The position numbers and the translations under genes were made by a program. From the NCBI GenBank assembly GCA_013396915.1, contig VWZL01000165.1, forward strand, positions 466,684 through 530,683: a stretch of DNA of 64,000 bases, in the 5' to 3' direction. This document shows, one piece after another, positions 49,684-62,100 of this stretch. Source of the stretch: Stercorarius parasiticus (taxonomy: Eukaryota; Chordata; Aves; Charadriiformes; Stercorariidae). How positions within the stretch are numbered: position 1 is the first letter of the stretch; every line of letters starts with the position of its first letter. The notes beneath the pieces were generated by a model. It had not been told where the DNA came from. It was given only the letters and a program-made list of their open reading frames with translations, and ran no database searches.

Positions 49684-50077
49684 TTGAGAGACCTGGGTCT
49701 GTTTAGCCTGGAGAAGAGAAGAGAGGACTGAGAGGAGACCTCGTCAATGCTTATAAATATCTAAAGAGCAGGTGTCAAGAGGACGGGGCCAGACTCTTTT
49801 CAGTGGTGCCCGGCGACAGGACAAGGGGCAATGGGCACAAGCTGGAATGCAGGAAATTCCATCTCAACATGAAGAAAAACTTCTTTACTTTGAGGGTTAC
49901 AGAGCACTGGAACAGGCTGCTCAGAGAGGTGGTGGAGTCTCCTCTGGAGATATTCAAAACCTGCCTGGATGCACTCCTGTGCAACCTCCTGTAGGTGACC
50001 CTACTTTGGCATTGGGGTTGGACTAGATGATCTCTGAAGGTCCCTCCCAGCCCCTACCATTCTGTGATTCTGTGATT
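49684..50077 (+). mobile_element. CR1 LINE, 5'-truncated, plus strand
   Basis: It starts abruptly at a GGGTCTGTTTAGCCTGGAGAAG block (about 49694-49715). It then runs through CTTATAAATATCTAAAGAGCAGGTG, the GACAGGACAAGGGGCAATGGGCACAA block, GGTTGGACTAGATGATCTC (about 50015-50033) and short ATTCTGTG octamers. Well preserved; it abuts the CpG island that follows. Confidence 0.95.
49803..49994 (+). pseudogene. CR1 ORF2 carboxyl-terminal remnant
   Basis: About 60 codons of the ORF2 end remain readable ([36 protein letters not shown]) up to the TAG at 49992-49994. A small insertion near 49710-49725 shifts the frame of the preceding SLEKR segment, and one codon is missing after VESP. It has no catalytic part and no function expected. 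Confidence 0.8.
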
Positions 50078-50179
50078 TACCTGGGATATTTAGTTTTCAG
50101 AGCCATCAGCTATCAGAGCGCTGACTGAAAGATCTCGAAGCTCTCTGCCCCCCAGTGAGCAATGAACCTGTTTTAAAAG

Positions 50180-50640
50180 GGAGAACGGATTATTTGGGGC
50201 CCCCTCTTTACTTTTGTGGGGTCCCAAGTCTCCCTGGAGAAGACGAGGCGATGCTTCCCGCCTCTCCCGCACCGGCCGCCCGAGCCCCTGCTCCCGCCGC
50301 GGGGCCGTCCCAGCGCTACGGGCACCGCAGCCGCGCCGGGATCCCACGGGGCCGGGGCCGGGGTCGGGGCCGGGACCGGGACCGGTGGTGGGACCGATGC
50401 CGGGTCTGTCAGGGGGGATGCCCGGCCCGACCGCTCCCCGGCGCTGGTCGCCCGCCGCTGCCACCACTTGCCAAGCCCAGCAGGCGAGGAGGGCTGCCGG
50501 CTGCCCAGTCGCCCCCGGAGACAGGCCTCTCTTCTCCCCGCATTCCCGTCGGGACTGTCCCTCGCTGTCACCCTCAGGCAGGGCTATGGGGCTGTCCTGT
50601 CTCCTTGCCTGCTGCGCACTTCCAGCAGGAAAATTCACCC
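50180..50640. promoter_or_regulatory. CpG island with G-quadruplex-prone core
   Basis: A compact GC-rich block with roughly 45 CpG sites in about 330 bases (50240-50570) by eye, inside otherwise AT-rich, CpG-poor DNA. The centre (50348-50386) has repeated GGGGCC/GGGACC units, giving several closely spaced G runs that can form a G-quadruplex, and Sp1-type GC boxes. Such islands usually mark vertebrate promoters or CpG-rich regulatory DNA, but no exon or splice signal beside it can be assigned to a gene. Frames of 130-200 codons on both strands arise from the lack of stop codons in GC-rich DNA. An unrecognised GC-rich repeat is the alternative. Confidence 0.6.
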
Positions 50641-53600
50641 ATCTTACGTTCATCAGCGTGATTACGAACCATTTTCTCCAGCTCATTTAAAGAATAAGCC
50701 ATAGGGAAACTGTCCTCTCGGGGAAATATCCCATTTTAAGGATCTTTCAGACATTGAATATCTCATAAAAAGTAAAAGAGAGGTAGAGGCTGGGGCATGC
50801 ATCCCTTGATACTCAAGTCTGTTTGAACACTGCTAGTGACTGTGCTTCCTGATACACACCTCTTAAAAAAACCCAAAATAACACAAAACCTACACTTTCA
50901 ACCTTCGGAGCCCAGAAATGGAGGAACCCCAAACTGTTGGTCACTTTTACCATTACGACCAGTTCTGCAGCAGCTTAACAGCACTTGTGTTAGTCTGTGC
51001 TCAGCTGAGCTTAGACACAATGATGTGGCTCTTGCTATCAGCCAAAAGTTCAAATTATTTCGGAAAAAATCAAAGAGCAAACAAGGATCTCCTGAAAGAA
51101 GAAAATCGACACCTTAAATAAGAGGGTTTGCTCCCTGAGAAGGCAATGCCTCTGGCCCAATAGATCAGAAATCTGCACTGGTGCAAATTAACTTGCCCCC
51201 GTTCAGTGAACACAGATGTAAGATATAGGAATGATTTGCTTCCCATTTTGACTGCTCCCTAATGCTCTGTGTAGTAAAACAAATATTTATGTTCCAGAAT
51301 CAAAGCCAAATTTCAGAAAACGTCCTGCAAATTAAAGAGCCTTTCAGAATTACAGCACAATATTAATTAACTTAGACTATATTTAACGCTGGATATGGCA
51401 TTACATGGCGTATTGAAATACCTAATGATATTCTGGGTGTTCTGATTGCATTTTATGACTGGAGTAACTTTGTTGGTTTTAATATTAAAATCAGCTTCAC
51501 TTAAAATGGCTGAAGGAAGCATTTAATTCCTCTTGCCTTAAGAAACTAAACTGCCAAATCAGTATTTAAGGTATGAAGTATAGATGGAAACCTGACTTAC
51601 GTGACCAAGAAATAAAGACAGCAGTTGTCACAGGAAACGAGCAGTTAATAAGGGGCTGTCCACAAAACCTATGCAACAATTTGAGATGTCTGAAAAATCA
51701 AGGGAACGTTGTGAGATTCATGAATTTACTATGAATACTGAAATACTTGTCATGTCTTTTGAAAAAATAACTCTTGAAGTAACAGTGCTTAAGTGGAAAT
51801 CTCAACTTCCAATATAAAACCAGCAGCTTCCTAGCCCTCATGGTTGTGGCAAACAGGTTGAATCATACCACACAAACAGAAATGTCACACTTTCTGTTTC
51901 ATGATTACTGAGGGCTTGAGGTTGATAATACTGCATAATCCCAGCCTTTGATAACATTATTGCCCTGGAAAATACTGTGGGAGGTACACGCGGGCATTAC
52001 AAAAATGTAACAGAGTGCCCAGTCTCATTGTAAATAGCCTATTGGGCATTTACGAAAGAAGGATTGGAGACCCAATAGACACAATATAGGGGAACGTGAT
52101 GCCAATCCATAGCACACTGACTTTTCAGTAGAAAACTTCCACTATGCTATATAAACTACAGAGGAAATGAAGCCATTTAAAAACTTTGCCTCCATCTCTC
52201 AGTTTATTCTTTGGCTGTTCAGTGGACTGTGAAATCTGTATATTTCAGTAATAGCTGGAGATTTAAGGTACTGTATGCTCAGAACATCCAATTCTGGTAA
52301 ACTGTTTTCAATGAAAAATGGTATCAGGAAATGAGGAAGCTTCCTCTACATCCACCTTAGGACCTAGAGGTCCTGTACACCCACCTTTTATTATTCATCT
52401 CTTTTTATCTTTTCATCCATTCTTCCTTCTTCCCCCAGATTTCATCCTCTTCTTCCTGTCTTGATCTTTGCTTTCCATTCTTATCTTCACATAACCAGCA
52501 ATTCTTCAGTCCTTTGGTGAATTGTTTTAAAATTCCCCGCCCCAACAGCAGCTCTGCTCTTTCTGCTGGCTGCCTCCAGGAGCTGGCAGCAGAGCAATCT
52601 AGATGAAACTATTGCTTTCGGATCGGCCCTTTTGGATTCTGTTCATGCAGGAAGGGAATCCCAATAGCCACTCTGGAAACTCTGTGGACCTTTCCAATTC
52701 CCAATGAAATCTGCAAAGAGACTCCTAAGCCTAATCCATCAGAAATACGTGTTAGCAGCTGCTGGACCACAAATGTTTGGCTGCTCTACAGACCACATAT
52801 GGTAGCTGATGCTTCGATAATGAGTGAGAGATCTCTTGTCCACATCAGCTGTACAAAGCTTAATTATATTTCACCTTGCCCCTTTCCCAGAAATAGGTCA
52901 GCTACATGGAAGACAAGTTAATATCTCTGGACAAAGGATGATGGAAGAGCATTTAGTCATTGCATATATTACTAGAAAAAAGGAGAAAAATTCAGTTTCT
53001 AACCAACAGCTTTTTGTAATATTACCCCCTCTGTTGAATAATGATAGGCAAAGGTGTATCTTTCCACCACTGTTTTTTCTTTTTTGCAGCATTCTCTGGG
53101 TAATGTATATTTTTGTATTGTTCAAACACAAAATGTGTTTTCCTGTTTCTTGAAAAGTCACACAATTTACACCGGGAATATCTGCCTATCCTGATTTCTG
53201 TTCCAGAACCATTCAAATTGAGAAAGCTGAGTACATTCCTTTGTATGAATGTATATGAAGCTAAACTGGGGTATTATGAAAAACAGTTCACAAAGCCAGT
53301 AGAAAGCTATATATAAAGATATTCTCATTTCAGATGAAGCCTGAGACAAAAGGGATATAGGTAAACACAGCTGCAACATTTTTAGGCATATAATCAAAGG
53401 GACAAAAAAATATTGGAAAACTATGTTAATTATTGTAATTAAATTGTGAACAGTATTGATAGAAAAATATCTTTAAAGCATATAAAATCAAAATGAATCT
53501 TTTAACATATGGGAATTTATTCTAGAGGAAAGATGTGCCAGACCAAAAGTACCAGTTACCTACTTGCTGCTTACTGCTAGTAGAAGTTGAAACATAAGAG

Positions 53601-56600
53601 AGAAGCAAGAAATGGAAGAAAGGTTCTTCAGTTCTGGTTCACTGAATCCCCTAGTTTAGGAAGAAATTGGAAACTAGCATCAAGACAATAACGGAGGGGT
53701 TTTTTTAAAGCATTCTAAAGACACTTCCCTCTCCATCTGCAGCTCCAATGTTATTCCCTTCTCATATCATGCTTCTGTATCCTTTTCTTTCCTTCCATAT
53801 CAGAGTTTCAAGTCTGATCTTTTCCTTATTCCCTGTAGATATTTTCTGATTTTCTCACTGTGAATGTCACAGAAAGTGAGTGCATGCTGAGCTTTCAGCT
53901 GGACTTGCTTCCACTGGCTTAAGCGCGAATGTGAAACTGTATTTGTCACTGGAAGACCATGAAGCTCCTGACGAAGTCTGTGGAGACAGGCATGCGCTCC
54001 CTAGATGGATTCATGTTCAGAGTAGAGGCCAAACTAGACGGATCAGGCAACCAGGCACCTGAAGGAGGTCTCCATCAGCTCTTGGACATTCCATGAAAGG
54101 CAAACAAGGCTCCACAGCAGAGCTTTCCACTGCTTTGTCTTTTTCAGGTTTATGCATTTTTTTTAATAGATGTCACCAACAGTTTGCTCTCCAGAGCCCT
54201 TCTATTCAACAGGATCCTCTAAATTAAGTTATAACAAAGGAGGAGGAAGAATTTTGAATCCTAATATGCTAGGCAGCATATAGCCACCTAAAGATGTTAT
54301 GGTAGTCTAGGGACTAAAAAAGCCTACATACTACTCTAATGTCTACCCAGCCATATGGGAAGAAAACCATCTACAGGTCTGCTAAATCCCCTTTCAAAGT
54401 GAGGAATGGATGCAGTGGCTTTGGCTCCACCCCTATCAGTAGCTTGAAAGTACAGACCATGTGCTGGCCTTCAGAACAGCCTGGTCCTGCTCCTCGCTGC
54501 TCAGAGGGGAGCCTCTATGCCTCTTATGGAGCACCCTTCACTCCATGATGGTTGTAAAGTCTCAGTAGTCCTCAGTGCAGTGTGAGGAGTGGAGTGAGTT
54601 ACTTGCTGTAGAGAGTCAAGCAGGATGTGAGAAGGCACTGATAGCTCCACGGATCTGAATAGTTCCCAGGTAATTGTTTGGAAAGATGTTTTTTTTCTGT
54701 TTTTCCATTCAGAAACTATTTTTCTCAATTTATCGTTTGGAAGGAGAGCTGACATCTTCCTTCCACAGAGAAACATTTAATGTTAAGATAATTTGCACAT
54801 AATACTTTGCTTTTGCATTGCTTCGAACAGAAAATTTCCCATTAAGATAAAGCAAGGATGAGCAGACTGTGGCCACTGAACAGAGCGTGTTGGCAGAGCA
54901 GAGCAGCAGTATAATGACATTAAGACTCAGATTTTTAAAACATTCAAAAAATAAATCAAATTACAAAAGAGAAAAAAACAGTCCAAAATCATCTGAGTAG
55001 CACAGAGTCATTTGGAGGCCCTTCATAAATGCAGAACAATTGGCTTCACCTACAGCCTTTAACTGCTCCAGCTGGTCATTACCTGACTGCTAAAGCCCTT
55101 TGGATGAGTCAGTAATGTTTAAATAATCCACATCCAGACACTGCCTTACACCTTCCTTAGTGGACTGCAGTGCAAATGTATGGTACAATTAATTAACACT
55201 GGGACCAAAACCAGAGTCTCCAGCTTCCAAAACAAATGCTCAGCCATGTAGCCAAAAGCACAGCTCCAATGGCATAAGCCAATTTACTCTCTGTTTTATT
55301 AAACTTCCACAGTGTTTAGAATCACTAAGTCACAGTGGGTCTGGCACTTCATGTGATGAACCTTGGTGAGCATTTCCATACCCACCCAAACACAACTGTA
55401 AGCCTGTGTTGCTAATTTCTCTATTCAAGGGGTTTCTGTTTTACTGCAAACCATAAGTAATGATGTAAAATTTGCCAACATACGTAGCAGTGCCTGAGCC
55501 CAATTAAGACATGTGTCTGCCTGTATATGTGTGTGTGTCGTCTTTCCTTCTAAAACCTTGAAAATTATTTTTTGGTCTATGGGTTTCTCATGGCACTGCC
55601 TGAGAGCACTCTTAATGTGCAGGCCTCCAGCTGCAGACAGCTGTAGTCAACTTAGCTTTGTAGCCACAATTCACCCCCATTTACCTGCAGTCATCTGAAA
55701 GTTAAGTTTCAAATATGAGCTGATTGTCCAGAGTGCCTATATATTCATCAGACTGATGCAGGCACCTCTAGAAGGCAGTTTGTCCTGCCCTAAGCTTAAC
55801 TGTTGAAAAGAAAGAGGGTCATTTGCTCTGAGGTGGCCCACCTCTCTCTGCTGAGCAGTGATGTAGTCTAGACACCATCTTACAAACAGTTTTTTCAGAT
55901 AGCATGAATCATCTGAGAGGCATCCTATCCTTACATGCTATTTGGCTCCAAAATAATATCTATGTTTTGTAATTTCATATTAATTTCCCTTCTATAAATA
56001 GGAGGAGATCGAAGAAACTAAGAAAAGTACATTTCAGGATATAACTTCAATTATGTTCAAACGCTGTATACAATTTAAGGAGAATAGCCACAGGTAAATT
56101 CTAGAGCTAAGCAAAAATTTACTTTTTTCAGTTTTCTATTGATGTTCTTTAGAGAAATACATTTTACTGACTTGGACTGCTTGGACTCCATGCAGCCAGA
56201 GGTAAGACTTGCTTGTTGGATTCTCTTATCTCTTCTCATTCCCTCAATAGGAGGGGAAAATAATCATTCCGTTGAGACTTTTGTTCTCTATTCTTATACA
56301 TTCTTGCAAGAAGCAATAGTAAAGCACATTTTTTAAAGGAACTAAAGATCTTACATGTGTGAATTGATCAAAAGCGTGTTTGTAGCAAGGTGAGAACTCA
56401 ACATTATGACCAGGATTCATTAGATTTCAACACCAGCCTAGTCACCCTAAGCTTCTTTTGTATCCTTTTAGGAGAGAGAAATGGGCACTTTTATAATGTG
56501 ATTGATGTGATGTCCTTTAGACTGAGATGAAACCTTGGCCTTTGGAGGGGCCAAATTCTCTCTCTTGATGACAAAGGAAGCTTATGTTGGCTAAATCAGT

Positions 56601-58069
56601 TATAGAGATCTTTAGCATAGACAGCAACATTTCATCCAATGAATCTGGGGCTCATGGGGAGAGATCAATGCCTTTCATATTTAACCGCTTCTTAAATGGA
56701 TTAAGACAAATGAAAATAATGGTAGCCACACAATCAAACAGCCACTGTGATTTGAGTTGCCACTGTTCCTAAATAATCATTCAGCTCATCGGACATGACT
56801 ATCTACTTTAAGGTGAGCCGAATGGTTTTTTGCACTTCATTGACTAAATTGTTATTTAGGCAGCATTGCCCTTATCGTTCAGATCACATGCACGCCATCC
56901 CCTATGGGAGCTCAGCCATCTGCCCCACGTATGGACAGTGTATTGAGGGGACTAGATCTGAAGCCAACCATATATTATTGTTAAATATTCAAATTTTGCA
57001 GCATGTAATCATGATCTCAACAGGCCTAAAAGACCAAATCCTACCCGTTATCTGGGATTACCTAATATCATTTCATACCAGTTCTTCTACATCAAGAACA
57101 TTGCAAGATGCAGTTTTACATTTATAATGCATAGATTAACACAAGAGCAATTTTTTCACCAAGCATGAGCTGTATCTATGAACGTTTTAAATCATTCTAC
57201 CCTCCTAAAACACTAGCCCTTTAAAGAACCCTTTCTAGACTTGTAAAGTAGAAGTGTGACTCTTAGTTCCCACATATTTAGAATTTTACAGGTTATTAAA
57301 ATAACATAAACTGGAAATAATTGCGGTCAGCTGGCATAGTGCAATAATTCCGTTTTAGTTCATTTCTAGCCTGGACTTGTTTGTAAAGCATCTTGTTGTT
57401 TTAACATCTGTCGCTTTCTAGATATAATTATCACTTCAGATCTTCTATTTTGTTTCAAAATAGTCTTGAGCAAACAGAGGTTATTTGTTTGTCCGCCTTT
57501 TCCTTTCATAGTTGTAGGTGGTTGATAGTAAATCAAATTCTTCTCCATGATCTGTCCTCACCTAAGCCAGATCCTCTGGTTGCCCCATTCTGGCAGAATA
57601 GCAAGCCATGAGTCTTTGTGTCTGCTGTAAAACTTACAGGGTGCACTGTCCTGACTTATTGACATAAGACTTGGCTTTCTCTTTTCAGTAGTTCTACCAT
57701 ACCATCTTTGACACTGTTTACATGTAATATTGAATGTTTCTTTATAATGTTAATAGTCACAAAAAGGATATTAAAATGTTCCTAGTAGAAGACATCTTTG
57801 CTAATAGAGGTTGCCTGTTGCTCTCCACTGGCAGACTTGGTTTATGAGAATAAGGTCACTTCTCATAGGAAATGTTTCAAAGGTTTCACAGTTACCTATA
57901 AACATTTCACGCAAATGCTCCCATCATTAAAACTGCTTTGATGGTATTCCTGAAAATTTTGTTAGGGTACCTGCAGAAAGCAAGGGACAGAGGAGAAGGA
58001 GAGACAGCGAGATGGAGAGAGCTGTCTGGATTTCTAGCTAGCACCTACCCTAGAGCTCTAAAAATATCT
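50641..58069. other. Unique AT-rich DNA, no gene seen
   Basis: No exon or young repeat recognised over about 7.4 kb. A block at 51290-51560 resembles conserved noncoding DNA in composition. A pyrimidine-rich stretch lies at 52378-52500. Near 51170-51215 a worn ACTGGTGCAAATTAACTTG segment may be another old amniote repeat, too short to assign. Confidence 0.5.
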
Positions 58070-58330
58070 ACCAGTGTCCAGATTTCTTGAGAACATGAGA
58101 CACTCTTGGAGCGAGCAAAGGCCATTTGGCTCATCATGTGTCATTCCCTTTTCCATCTACACCATGATGTCTTCTAATTGTTTCTTTAATGACCTCCGTT
58201 TTTTTGCCTTAACTGTCTTGCCTAGTAAGCCATTCCACACATTTATGATTCGCTGCTTGAAAAAAATGCTTCCTGACATCTGTTCTGAATTTGTTTTTCT
58301 TTAATTTTCATTTATGGCCTCTCGTTCTAT
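58070..58330 (-). repeat. Ancient CR1/L3-type LINE relic
   Basis: On the plus strand the order is GGCCATTTGGCTCATCATGTG, then GCCATTCCACACATTTATGATTCG, then a TGCTTCCTGACATCTGTTCTGAAT stretch, then ATGGCCTCTCGTTCTA. It matches the reverse complement of old amniote CR1-like elements ('gaaaaagtgcttcctgacatctgttctgaa...tggccccttgttcta'). It is strongly diverged but co-linear over 250 bases, so the homology is credible. Exact subfamily unknown. Confidence 0.6.
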
Positions 58331-59092
58331 CATCTGTGTTGGGCTGAAAATAGGAACCCATGTTGACATTTTCCGAACTGTTTAAATTTTATGTTCTTTA
58401 ATTAAAAACTCCCTCTCAACTAGACAGAAGTCTAACCTGGTGGTAGAGAATGTGATACTGTATTTAAAACAGAACATTACTTTTATAAAGAGAAAAATTC
58501 ATTTATACGTATATTTAATATTCCATCGGTCAGCTCATTAATGTCTCCTAAAGAGAAAATTCCAAGACCTGCTAAGGTTCATTCATGAAGAGGGCATGAA
58601 ATGTCCTAAAAACACTGAAAAGTGTCAGGACCAAAGGTTTTTTCTGGTTTTGTCTATGGCGTCCTTTTATTTTATGGTTATATTCTTCTTTAGGTGTCCT
58701 AATATTATAAGCATCATTGGAACTACAGTTTTCCCTTGGTCAGATTTTCACATTAAAAATCCAATTTTCAAAAAATGCTAAACCTTTTACCTTTTCAAAA
58801 TTAGATTTTTTAAAAGATATCTCAGTTTGGACTGACACAGATTGGAAGATCCTCCTAGTCCCTTTAAAAAGAAGGAAATAATTATATTTTAGTTTGAGAG
58901 CTATCAGTAACTTTAATCACCAGGGCTTTGTTGACATTAGTGGGCCATTCCCAGCTCAAGACCTTTGTACCGTATGCTACTCTAATTGGTGAAAGCTGTG
59001 AATTTATTTAGGCTCTTGTTGTTCAGTATGTGTTTTAAAATGTAGATGATGATGATGAAAGTCCTCTCGTGGGACTCAGTGGTATTTTGATA

Positions 59093-59145
59093 CCTCTTAA
59101 TGCTATTAAGAGGCAATACACTGCTAGATAGATTCTATAGAATCT
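59093..59145. repeat. Two neighbouring palindromes
   Basis: CCTCTTAAT (59093-59101) pairs perfectly with ATTAAGAGG (59105-59113) around a GCT loop. Sixteen bases later, AGATTCTATAGAATCT (59130-59145) is a perfect 16-base palindrome without a spacer. Confidence 0.9.
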
Positions 59146-62100
59146 CACTTGTTAAAAGCGCAGCTATTCTGATTGGTACATTGAATACAGAAAGAAGAGA
59201 AGAAAAATAACTGAAGATTGCAAAGCTTCAGAAAAATTGAATGAGAAATTTGACCATTCTGAGTATTTTTTTTCTGTTATTGGTCACCCGAATGCCAATT
59301 TTAGATCCCATGCATTTAAGTAATATTTTGAGATATTTCTGAGAACTTAATTGATTTGTGAGAGAGGAATCAGGTCCTGGCTCTTCCCTGAGTCCATACG
59401 CAGTATGGAAAAGGGCCCTTTGTTCTTTCTATGCAGATTAGAAGTAGAACAAAAGGCAAAGGACAAAGTGTGTGCCATTTGCTTTGACCTGAGGGCCGTA
59501 GGTGAGAAAAAGGGCAAACACTAACCCCTCCCAACCAATTTAAGCAATAACTTTTTTCTGCTTCACTTTAGCACCTTTCTGCTTAGATCTTAGCATCCTC
59601 CTGCCAAATTCTTCTTGCCTTTCTTTTTTATCTTCTTACCAATGTTCTCTAATCTTTTCTGCCAATGTTCTAAATGTGTGTTCTGATGAGGTCATGTATT
59701 ATTACCCAAGCAGATAATAAGACCCAGGAGTTACGGTGTACCATGTCTGAGTGCCATATATCCTCCGGAATTTTGCAGTTTCTGCTGCTTTTGGGGCCAA
59801 GTGCCTCGAATGAGCCTGTATCAGTGGAATTTAGAGCAGTTTCAGAAACTTACACAGAAACAAAGGAATGCAGGATCAGTTTAACAGAACGAGAAGCGAT
59901 AGCCATCTCGACAATTTTCCAGGGTAATTTGGCTTGGTGCTTATGCCTAAAATTCATTTTGTTAGAGTGACTGATCTTCACTAGAACTGTGTAATGAATG
60001 GACAGCTAGGTTAATGTCAATGTGCTGTTAGAGGGAGAAGCCAAAAATTCTCTTTAATGTTATCTCATTAGGAAGCCCCCGTGTAAGCATCTTTCCCGGA
60101 ATACTGTGAGAATCTGTGCGCCAGAGCTGGTAGGAGGGATCCTCCACCAGCTGCCAAACATGACATTTCTGGACAGGCTGCTGAACCCTCAGCAGGTGAC
60201 ATCTGTGAAGCAGCCTTTCATCTTCATGTCTCTCAATGGCTGGATACCTGCATGGGGCAGGGATCCCAGAGAGGCTCTATGAATGCAGCCTGTCTCTTTC
60301 TCCCAGCTGGGCTTCCACAGCCACAGGCTGAGGATCCCAGAATTTGAGCTTCCAGTGTCAACATCTGCTCTCAGAGCCTCTTTTGTCCATTTCTCTCTTT
60401 ATGTGCTGACAGCTACAGCCCGGTCCAGCCAATATAAACCGTCTCTAATCAACAGAATACAATCTACTGACTGTTTACAGCTTACAAGCAACAGGTATAT
60501 TTTTTCACTTCTGCAGTGTATGTAACTGAATAGGAGAGTGATGAACCAGCAGAAAGGACTGAGCAGTTTAGAAATTTTTCAATTGCTGTAAAAAAAGGGG
60601 AAAGCTTTAAAGCATGATCTGAGTGAAAATTTACTTAGAGATGATAATAACATCAGAAGCTTTTAAAATTTTAAAGCATTGATGCACAATTTGTGGTTTT
60701 CTTGCATAGACTCGGCTGTTAAACTAACTGTTTTCTGAGATAAGAAAAATAACATGAAATGGAAAAAATAGAAAAGTGGTTTATTTTTTCCTTTTCACAA
60801 AGCCACCGAAAAGGCAAACGTTCTTTTCACAAAATTCCAAGTGATGCTAAATGTAATTTATTCATCACAATTAATGTTATCGCAATGAATACCAAATGAA
60901 TTGCTAATCATTGGCCACCCTGTTTTAAAGTGTTACCTATCCATCTGTGTGTTTTCCTGAAGGTACTTTTCACAACATATGTTTCTTTTGGCTCTTTGAG
61001 TGCCACTAGCATAGGCATAGCCACCCATCAGAAGGACATTCAAATAAATAATAAGCAGAAAATTTCTTACGAGTATTTCTATGTCTTTGCTAGATACTTC
61101 TTGTTTACTTTTCTTTATATAGGAACCAAGGCTTTACCTCAGTGCTGGATAAATATAGATGGAAAGATTATTTCTTGTGGCCAAAGGATAAGGATAGGAA
61201 ACACAAGGTTTGGATACTTCTCTTACTTCTGCCACAGGCCACCTGGCCCCCATGATCTTGAGCCTTTCAGAACAGAAAGGCAACCTAAGTAAGTATTTAG
61301 AACTTGAAATGGCATTCACTTTCAACTTGAGTTGTGGTCCTAAATCATCTTTAAAGACATCAACCACAACCTTTGGGCTTTTCTTGTTGCTGTTTGTAAA
61401 ATGATCCCAGAAAGACTTTATGATAACTAATTTATGGCTATTCATAATGTACACTGGGAGCTTGGACTAAAGGAGCTCAGTAACTGTGAGGTATAACCAC
61501 CTTCATGAAGTTCATCCGCCTGACACTGGTGAAACAATATGATGACATTTTCTGCTACCACTTCTTTTCAGTTGATCAGTGACAAAACTACATGTGCTAA
61601 AACACATATAATAGTTGATATGGACATGGCAGTGCTTGATAGGGAGCATTGCCCTATGCGCCAAATATGGTCTGTTCATAGCTAAACGCCTGGCCTGGCT
61701 TGGCTCTTCATCAGGGGCACCATACCTACACCTCTGCACCTACAGCCTGTCTCAACAGCCACTGAGAGCTATAGTAAAGATCTGACTCGTAACATGAAGA
61801 AAGGATAGAAGCCTGAAAAGGGTACATCTTAGAAGGCCAGCTGTGAGCAGGCTAGGTACCAAGAGGTGTCTTCACTACAGGAAAATAAATAGTGATTTTC
61901 TGCCTCGATATAGTTTAGAAAACAAGGCTAAACACCTGGATTATGTATGTAATATGACTAGAAAGGAGGTAACATGTAAGCAGGCTTGTAATCCTAACAA
62001 ATAATTTAGTTTTATGTTATAGGTGGAACAATCAGAAAGACATTTGCAGTAAAAAATATATAAACATGTGAATATAAGTATTTAGAAATAAATATTTAGA

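Noticed and set aside
50090..50704. Overlapping frames of 132-198 codons on both strands in the CpG island
   Set aside because: Several frames on both strands are open at once because GC-rich DNA lacks stop codons. The peptides are low-complexity (G, P, R rich) with no domain.
60930..61292. 120-codon plus-strand frame
   Set aside because: No similarity recognised; an overlapping minus-strand frame of similar length suggests chance.
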